Positions 57,646 to 64,000 of a stretch of DNA of 64,000 nucleotides are shown piece after piece. The first letter of the stretch is position 1. Every line of letters begins with the position of its first letter. Source of the DNA: Notospermus geniculatus (taxonomy: Eukaryota > Nemertea > Pilidiophora > Heteronemertea > Lineidae). A program made the position numbers and the translations under genes. The notes below the pieces were generated by a model. It searched no databases. It was given only the letters and a program-made list of their open reading frames with translations, and was not told the DNA's origin. The stretch spans positions 284,252 through 348,251 of the forward strand of contig NMRB01000215.1 of NCBI GenBank assembly GCA_002633025.1. Reading direction: 5' to 3'.

Positions 57646-57647
57646 TG

Positions 57648-57780
57648 CGGGCATTCTACAGTACCCCAGTTACATGGCACGGCTTACTCCACCGGCCATG
57701 GAGGATTTCCTTTATGGCCTAGTTGGCACATTAGCCTCTCAGCTTGAGTACGGTCAGTACTTGGATGGGTGACTGGTATG
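57648..57780 (+). mobile_element. 5S-rRNA-like short repeat, copy 3 (tandem, internally deleted)
   Basis: It begins CATTCTACAGTACCCCAGTT, has CGGCCATGGAGGATTTCCTT, and ends GTACGGTCAGTACTTGGATG, GGTGACTGG. The segment with AAGTTAAGCGACG is deleted. The tandem arrangement with copy 2 suggests dimer formation. Confidence 0.65.
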
Positions 57781-57891
57781 TATGACACAGGCCATGCAGT
57801 ACTAGACATGAATTTCGTGGTGATTCAACGGCCATGTTCCCATTTACAGACTTCAAAACCATTCCTCCCAGCCTCACAACTCAACCATTTG

Positions 57892-57982
57892 AGTATATAG
57901 GCTCTGAAGGGGGTCAGATGGAAGACCAGAAAATCGCTACTGCGGTGGTCAAAACACTAAAATTTTAGCACTTTTTCAAGGN
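57892..57982. other. Unique spacer ending in a single N at the duplication junction
   Basis: 91 bases not present at the end of copy 2, terminating in N at 57982. Copy 2 of the 4-kb segment starts at 57983. Confidence 0.8.
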
Positions 57983-58261
57983 CGTCATATTGTATTGCAT
58001 TGTATTGTATTTGCATCTTTCCATCAACGCCAAAGCCATGGCATTATTGGCCCTGGTAAGTACAGAAGAGGCCACCACAAGCTTCTCATGTTCCTCACTT
58101 GGATGGGGTCTTGCAAGAACAAGGTACAAAGCACCAAGGCTTACTGTCCCATGTGACGGATGTGAAGAGCCAGGGATGACATCCCACATGGCCTAGGCTG
58201 GATTCGAACCCAGGACCTGCCACTTGCATAGTGGATTACCGATCAGCCATCAGGGCTTCAT
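57983..58261 (-). mobile_element. Full-length tRNA-derived SINE, copy 2
   Basis: Counterpart of 53444-53720 with minor substitutions, including in the head (CCTGGGTTCGAATCCAGCC retained). It begins at the N-marked junction, so the tail may be incomplete. Confidence 0.85.
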
Positions 58262-58937
58262 ATTGTCACATCAGTGATACAAGTTTGTCATCCAAACGTG
58301 AGTCAGTGCCATTAGCTCGCTGATCAGTGTAGCATCTCACCAACACCAAATGCAGATATGACACTTTGATCAACTATTCAACAGCCACCATGTCACTTCT
58401 GACAGCTGAAAGACAACCAATCCTCAAGACATCCCAATCAGTCACCAATAAAAAGGCTCAAAATGAGTTACCAACGCTGACAACTTAATATCCGATGTGA
58501 CCTGAATGCCAGGTTTCATGACCAAATTAGTAATTAAACCTTCTATTCAGTTTAAAACCACATGATCTGCATGCTGAAGAAGCTCCTTTCATAACAGCGA
58601 CTGGAGGCAAATCTTTCTAATGGCAACAATTATTTGATTTGGCCTTTCATTAGGTTCTCATACACCCGCCTGCAAAATTAATGACTTGCAAGATCTCACT
58701 CCGAAAGGATGGCGAAACCAAAGAAATACATGTAACTACAAGGGAGAACGTATCGGAACTTTTTTTTCTACCAAAGAAATGTTTCATATGAACCATGAGT
58801 CTTTATCTTGTACTGTTTATCAAGGACTGGAGTATGAACTGCAGCCTATTTTCTGAAAACGATGAAAACACGAGAGTTGTGATGAAAAAAAACAGCCCTA
58901 CAAAAAAGCTGTGAGAGTATCACATGTGCATTATTAA

Positions 58938-59141
58938 AGGAGCACGGTATTGCCACTTTTTCTCAACAGCCGGCGCCACTGCGCCACTCTTCAACCCGAG
59001 GGACTAACTACGTCTCGGCGAATGACCCGATTTACTACGTACATTTTGTAATGCATTTTTGTAGTTCGTCTTACTGCCGCTAGGTGGTTCCCTCTACGTC
59101 GGCAGTCAAATTACTCATTTGAGATCCAATACCGTGCTCCT
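58938..59141. mobile_element. 204-bp MITE with TTAA target duplication (piggyBac- or Kolobok-type)
   Basis: Perfect 15-bp inverted ends AGGAGCACGGTATTG and CAATACCGTGCTCCT, flanked by TTAA on both sides (58934-58937, 59142-59145). The paired copy shows the empty site with one TTAA (54977-54980). A TTAA duplication is characteristic of piggyBac and Kolobok superfamilies. The inside is GC-rich relative to its flanks and non-coding. Confidence 0.92.
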
Positions 59142-60192
59142 TTAAGGTAATCAGCAACCACAAGTAATTGAAGAACTTCAGTCTAGACTATCATGGCGTA
59201 GAGTTGCTTAAAACTAGGAAGTATTGGCAAAGGAAGTGCCATTGACTTGCAGAGGCAGTTACAAACTCGGCAGGCAATGAAACGACACAAATGGATGGTG
59301 ATGTCGATAAAAAGCAGGTCAAGGCCCTACTGATATCGGTTTACATCTTACGACCAAATATTCTCACCCACTTGTGAGAGACTTATATGAAGAAGGTCGA
59401 TGGCAAGGAGGAAATGCAATGTTTGAGAGCCATCCTACAAACAAGTCAAGGTTTCACTTCTCAGAACATTTAACATGACGCCTGCAGGAAGCCCCAGCCT
59501 ACTTGGTTACTATGGGGGATGGAGTTACCAGAGGAATACACACTGTAAGTGCAATGAGGAAAGAGAACGAAGGAGATTCATCGGCAAGAGGCCAACTTCG
59601 AAGGGTGACATCAAGCACTGTAGAGGCCAATAGGTGGAAGCCTGAAGGACGAGTGGCAGGAGAAATCAAGAGTTAGTGTGCTGACATCTTAAGAGGAAGA
59701 AGTACCAGTGAAGGCCAAGAGGCAGCAGAAGTGACAGTCCAGGATTGACAAAGGCCAAGAGGCAGCACGAGTGGAGAGAGTCCAGGGCAGCACGAGTACT
59801 GGAGAGAGCCATCAATGGCAGACGGCCCAGCGCCAAGCATCATCGACACCATCCACCTGAACATTCCTCACTACGTAGCAACAAGAGCTCTTGGTGTCAC
59901 GTAATACACCCCTCCCTTTTGACTTACTCCTTAGGGATACATCCACAAAAAGCAATCACACATGATCGCCCAACTCCTTGGCAGGGACTAAAGTTACAAT
60001 TTCTGAAGGCCACCAACGGTACGAACAGACAGATCTCTCAATAAACAGAACATGACAAAGCATCTCATAGAACACCTGAAGGATTATTTGCTTACATCTG
60101 TGGATATGGTTACTGGAGGACTTATAGGCAAGAAGAAGCCTTGACAGAGAAAAGAGTCATTGTGTACAGAAGGATAGAGCAATTGGTAACTG

Positions 60193-60260
60193 TTGGAATG
60201 GTGTAGTGGAAACAGCAGCCCTGTCACCTCTGAGGATCTGGGTTCAATCACTGCTTGGAC
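60193..60260 (+). repeat. tRNA-like sequence, copy 2
   Basis: Same as 56035-56100 (AATGGTGTAGTGGAAACAGC .. GGGTTCAATCACTGC). Not an independent insertion. Confidence 0.4.
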
Positions 60261-61127
60261 CCATTTAATTACTGCTCGTACTCGATCGCGTCGCCAACCA
60301 TAATGGCAAATGTTGGCAGGTAGAATGATGATGCCTTCGCAGTACAAAAGTACAAAAGAGTTTAGTTAGAGGTTGGGTGTGTTTGTACACTTTGTTGAAA
60401 TGGACTTTGTAATGCAATGCTTATTGTATAACCGTCAGTAGTGTACCTAAGTATCCGAAATGATATTGCAGGACTACGGTGTAGCAATATGGCATGCATA
60501 ACCAAAGTAGTGAGGGTCTGCAGATCATGAATAAACTGTATAAAACACAATTGATGTCTTGTTTCATTCTTTTTGAATTGAACTTTAGACGATGGAGGAT
60601 CTATGTGATACCATGTCTAATCTGCTCAAACACATTCAATCATTGCTCAGACCCATTCTGCATGGTAGAGAAGGTGATTCTCCTCCAGTTTACATCCTTC
60701 ACCGATGATCTCGATGCCTCAATCCACATTTTAAGAAGAGATTAATTTTTATGGTCATCAACATTCAACGGAAATTTGATCAGCAGTTGGCATCATCCAC
60801 CATGACCAATTCAATTACCTCTTGCCATCAATTCATTCTTAACAAGTTTTTCTGGTCGTCAACTGAATGATACACTGACAGGATGATTTTGTTCAGCTTC
60901 ATCAGGTCAACAAGCGCATCCACCTGAATAGATAGACAGGAATGAAAACATGTTATCCTACAATGACGAGCAAGAATGGCACTTGTTTGACTTCATCCAA
61001 GATAAGCTCTTGGTTTGTAAATGGAAAACTTGTAAGTTATCACCAAGGACATGCCACAGCGGCATCACCATCATCCCAATTCGCTATTTTATATCCAGCG
61101 CTAACAGAAACTTTGTATGGTATCTGC

Positions 61128-61225
61128 CACCCTCCGATCGCAGGGCTTTGGTCTCACTCCTCTTCATACACCAGCATACAAGAGCATAAGAGGAGTGAGA
61201 CCAAAGCCCTGCGATGGGAGGATGG
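61128..61225. mobile_element. Family A hairpin element, copy 7
   Basis: Counterpart of 56971-57065 with a 3-bp longer loop (ACACCAGCATACAAG). Arms are near-perfectly complementary. Confidence 0.8.
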
Positions 61226-61667
61226 GTATCTGCCGAGATGAGCTGTAACCGGGTGTTATAAAGACTTAGGCAGATTGAATGATTAATGAGATTCAGAGTG
61301 TTCCTTCATTAAAGCTTCAAGTTAATTTGGTTTAAAAAGTGGCTTTGTTCAAGATGAATTGATTGCCAGTGAATAAACTTGCCATTATATTTTATGAGTG
61401 ATTTATCGATGTGGAACACGAGGCAATTTTAATGCACATAGCTAGCAACAGCATATTGCGAGAAACCGCTGTTTTCCACAGCAGATGAGGCAATGCCACT
61501 GTGCCAAGTGTGGTGAAAAGCAACATATCTTGCTTGCAATGAGCCGGAGCAGTGAAAATTAAACATGTTTCATCCGAACTACAAACTTCTAGCAACAGGC
61601 AGTGGGCTCTTTCTTGCCATTAAAAACATCCGCAATGAACAAAAAGTTGACTTATGTGCTGCAGGCT

Positions 61668-61745
61668 TTCTACAGTGATGTGGCAGAGCCTAACCGCCCG
61701 GCCATGTAGGATTTCCTGGTCTCGTGGTTGGTGTGTTGGCCTCTG
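61668..61745 (+). mobile_element. 5S-rRNA-like short repeat, copy 4 (3' truncated)
   Basis: It has the shared leader (CTTTCTACAGTGATGTGGCA, CGGCCATGTAGGATTTCCTG, GTGGTTGGTGTGTTGGCCTC) but ends before the 5S C-box, and is followed by a more complete unit. Confidence 0.55.
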
Positions 61746-61754
61746 AGCTGCTGT

Positions 61755-61905
61755 TGGCTTTCTACTGTACCCCAGTTATGTGGCACAGCTAACCCACCGG
61801 CCATGGAGGATTTCATTTATGGCCTAGTTGGTGCATCAGCCTCTAAGCTAGAGGTCAAGCAACACTGAATGCGGTCAGTACTTGGATGGGTGACTGGTGT
61901 GTATG
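61755..61905 (+). mobile_element. 5S-rRNA-like short repeat, copy 5
   Basis: It contains CTCTAAGCTAGAGGTCAAGC, then GCGGTCAGTACTTGGATGGG and TGACTGG, the best C-box match to 5S rRNA (GGTTAGTACTTGGATGGGAGACC), with the shared leader upstream. Confidence 0.7.
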
Positions 61906-62035
61906 ACACAGGCCATGCAGTGTATGACACAGGCCATGCATTACCAGACATGAATTTTATGGTGATTCAAAACGGCCATGTCCCCATTTACAGACTTCAA
62001 AACCATTCCTCTCAGCCTCACAACTCAACCATTTG

Positions 62036-63482
62036 TGGTAAATTGCCTGTCATGACGTATGAAACATGGCTCTTATATATGACTATATTTCGTAATACAG
62101 CAGTAATTCAACCAAAATTGCATTCACAATTCCATTACGGCCTGATGGAATGAAATCATACATTATTGCCCAAGAGATTGAATCATATGGCTGCCTTGAT
62201 TGTGTGGGAATGTACGAACATACCGGTCGTCAGCACATTACTGGTGAAATATTGAAAGTATCACGGAATATCGTGGTAGTATTGCACTAGTCCAAGAACT
62301 CGTTTCATGTCTCCAGTCAAACATTTTAAAAATCTTTCTAATCCTGATAGAATGACAAATGCCAACAAGGCAAGCGGCTAGAAAATTGCCTCCTAATGCC
62401 TAAAGTTGCTGATGACATTTTGATATAAACCATCAATTTCACAAGTCAGTGGGGCCTTCCATAAAAAGTCAATCGAGTTAAGGATTCCAATGTACGAGAA
62501 AACTTCGTTGTCATGCCATTGAATAATCTAGATGTCTGTCTCTGGGCTAGGAAGCAGTCAATATGGAGAAAACGTTGATAAGACTTGGTGTTTCTGAAAA
62601 GATAAGGAAGCGAGGAGATGCATTCCTGATTTGTGGTGATGTCGTTTCATGGACTGATTAGAGTTATCGTCAAGAAATTAACATTTTTCACCACCAGAGG
62701 GTATAATTGGTGATATTCATCGTCACGGCATCGTTAGTGTACCATCATTTGCATGGCTTGACAACCAATCCAGTTTTTGCAGCATTACAGATTTCTCTTT
62801 TGTTCAACTCTGGTGTGTAATTCTTCTTCTGAATTAGTTAATAATTTTTTCAAAATACAGCACTCAAGGAACAATCAGCACATCACACATGCCTTCCACT
62901 GTTGGTTTCAGAAGAGGACTTCAAAACACCATCACCAGAGGTAGCATCGGCGTCAAAGACGAACCTGCAGAACTACGCTTCTGGAAATCTCTGTGAGCGG
63001 TTGTACCTTTTCTCGACGTCTCGGTCCATAGTGCACTGCATCAAGGAGATCGTGATGCGACGACATGCGTTGCTTTGCTCTGTTTTTGACATCTTCGGTA
63101 CAAAATTTCTGTGGGCTCCTTANTTTCTTCCAAAATGCTTCATGATTAAACACAATGCCGCTTCGACTAAAAAAACAGGAAAGATTATTTCCACAATCCA
63201 ATCCATGTTACGTGCCGCGCTGGAAATTGCGCTTAAATTTCTTGTTCAAACGGAAATTTGTGACGAGAACAGTAGTAGTTCATTCAGAGAGTTCCGATAT
63301 CTGAGACCAAAGTGGGCTTAATCAACGGCATGATTCCATTATCAATATAGCATGCTAGAATAGTGCTCCGCGATACGCCTTCGATGAAAATCATCATACC
63401 AAGAGGTTTTTGCAACAGCACACAAGGTTGATAAAGAAAATGATTTATCAGAGCTGAATGACTCGAAGGTGAAATTGTGTAG
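62036..63482. other. Right-hand spacer; no gene confirmed
   Basis: A 139-codon open frame at 62902-63321 (+) includes an N at 63123. It is preceded by a plausible acceptor (GTTGGTTTCAG/AAGAGG) and contains a possible donor (TCT/GTGAGC near 62992). Its translation resembles no family I know, so it was not accepted as a gene. Nothing else is supported. Confidence 0.35.
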
Positions 63483-63725
63483 AAGATCTTCTTCAATCTG
63501 TACCCACTCTGTAGAGGACCTTCTTTACTCTGTAGAGGATCTTCTTCACTCTATAGAGGACCATCTTCAATCTGTACCCACTTATAGAAGATCTTCTTCA
63601 CTCTATAGAGGACCTTCCTCAATCTGTACCCACTCTGTAGAGGACCTTCTTCAATCTGCACTCACTCTGTAGAGGACCCTCTTCAATCTGTACCGACTCT
63701 GTGGAGAACCTTCTTCAATCTGCGG
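63483..63725. repeat. Minisatellite of about 20-32 bp (CTGTAGAGGACCTTCTTCAATC unit)
   Basis: About ten imperfect units of CTCTGTAGAGGACCTTCTTC with or without AATCTGTACCCA. Open frames over it repeat YSVEDLLHS-type peptides and are not regarded as genes. Confidence 0.85.
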
Positions 63726-64000
63726 AGGACTTTTTCAGAATCCTCAGTAGGCCGTCTTAAACAAGGTGCAGAGAGAGGATGCCAATGCTGCCAATAAGGG
63801 ATCACAATCACCTTGATGAGGGTAAGCAAATACAGAGGTTTTCTTGCCAGGAATAGGGAACAGAAAATCATGTGACCAGCTAGAGCCAAACACCTCCACT
63901 TGATGGGTCCATGTTATGACATCCTCAGAAATCTCAAGAGCTGACAACGCTGTGTAACTCTTCGGCTGTTTGGACGACGGCCCAATGGACATTAACATTC
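63726..64000. other. Right edge; nothing recognised
   Basis: No repeat family, exon or RNA gene was recognised in the last 275 bases. Confidence 0.4.

Larger units (their letters stand above)
53444..57891. repeat. 4.4-kb duplicated segment, copy 1
   Basis: It runs from CGTCATATTGTATTGCATTG to CCTCACAACTCAACCATTTG. Copy 2 is 57983-62035. It contains a minus-strand SINE, the 588-bp MITE at 54373-54960 (absent in copy 2), a tRNA-like sequence, a family A hairpin and two 5S-like units. No host gene is recognised. Frames such as 56295-56588 and its copy are short and without known domains. Confidence 0.93.
57983..62035. repeat. 4.1-kb duplicated segment, copy 2
   Basis: It repeats 53444-57891 in order with frequent small indels. 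It lacks the 588-bp TA-flanked MITE but carries a 204-bp TTAA-flanked MITE at 58938-59141 that copy 1 lacks. The arrangement of SINE, tRNA-like, family A and 5S-like elements is the same. Confidence 0.93.

Noticed and set aside
62902-63321. A 139-codon frame with an acceptor-like start
   Set aside because: It contains an N and matches no family. A frame of similar length is open on the opposite strand. Kept only as a weak exon candidate.

Overview
The window is animal nuclear DNA, most likely from a marine or other repeat-rich invertebrate. The evidence is GT-AG introns of about 200-470 bp, V-ATPase and SR-protein gene pieces with ordinary metazoan codon use, many tRNA-derived SINE heads, 5S-rRNA-like repeats, and a dense population of short inverted-repeat transposons. 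No bacterial operons, CRISPR arrays or rRNA genes are present. The species cannot be read from the sequence alone.

Only three host coding regions are convincing. (1) At 647-2399 (+), six exons encode almost all of V-type H+-ATPase subunit D (ATP6V1D); only about the first 14 codons lie upstream. Its last exon and 3' UTR are tandemly duplicated (2259-3107 and 3111-3957). (2) At 17729-18376 (-) there is one internal exon of a Ser/Arg/His-rich, probably nuclear protein with SP/SSPE motifs. (3) At 50671-51615 (-) a 314-residue single-RRM protein of the SRSF3/SRSF7 type is encoded in one exon, directly downstream of a 5'-UTR splice acceptor.

The rest is repeat landscape. 5393-10066 is a 2.4-kb segment present twice in tandem. 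10247-17062 is a tRNA-derived SINE split by a 6.55-kb, 31-copy, near-identical 212-bp satellite. 18.5-30.2 kb holds foldback elements, a pogo-like MITE and minisatellites. 30.8-32.7 kb is a 43-bp minisatellite next to a duplicated 650-bp segment. 39.7-42.5 kb holds further minisatellites. 42478-48360 is a 2.7-2.8-kb segment present twice around a 372-base N gap. 53444-62035 is a 4-4.5-kb segment present twice.

The central structural observation is that several duplication junctions coincide with N characters (7795, 31911, 45289-45660, 57982). The paired copies differ mainly by small indels and clean transposon presence/absence with visible empty sites. This is what two haplotypes of a very heterozygous diploid would look like if placed end to end by an assembler. 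The same pairs let one read target-site duplications directly: TTAA, TTA and TA insertions.

No new gene system was found. The most unusual objects are the homogenised satellite that interrupts a SINE, the 5S-rRNA-related short repeat, and at least two hairpin MITE families with many copies in this single window.
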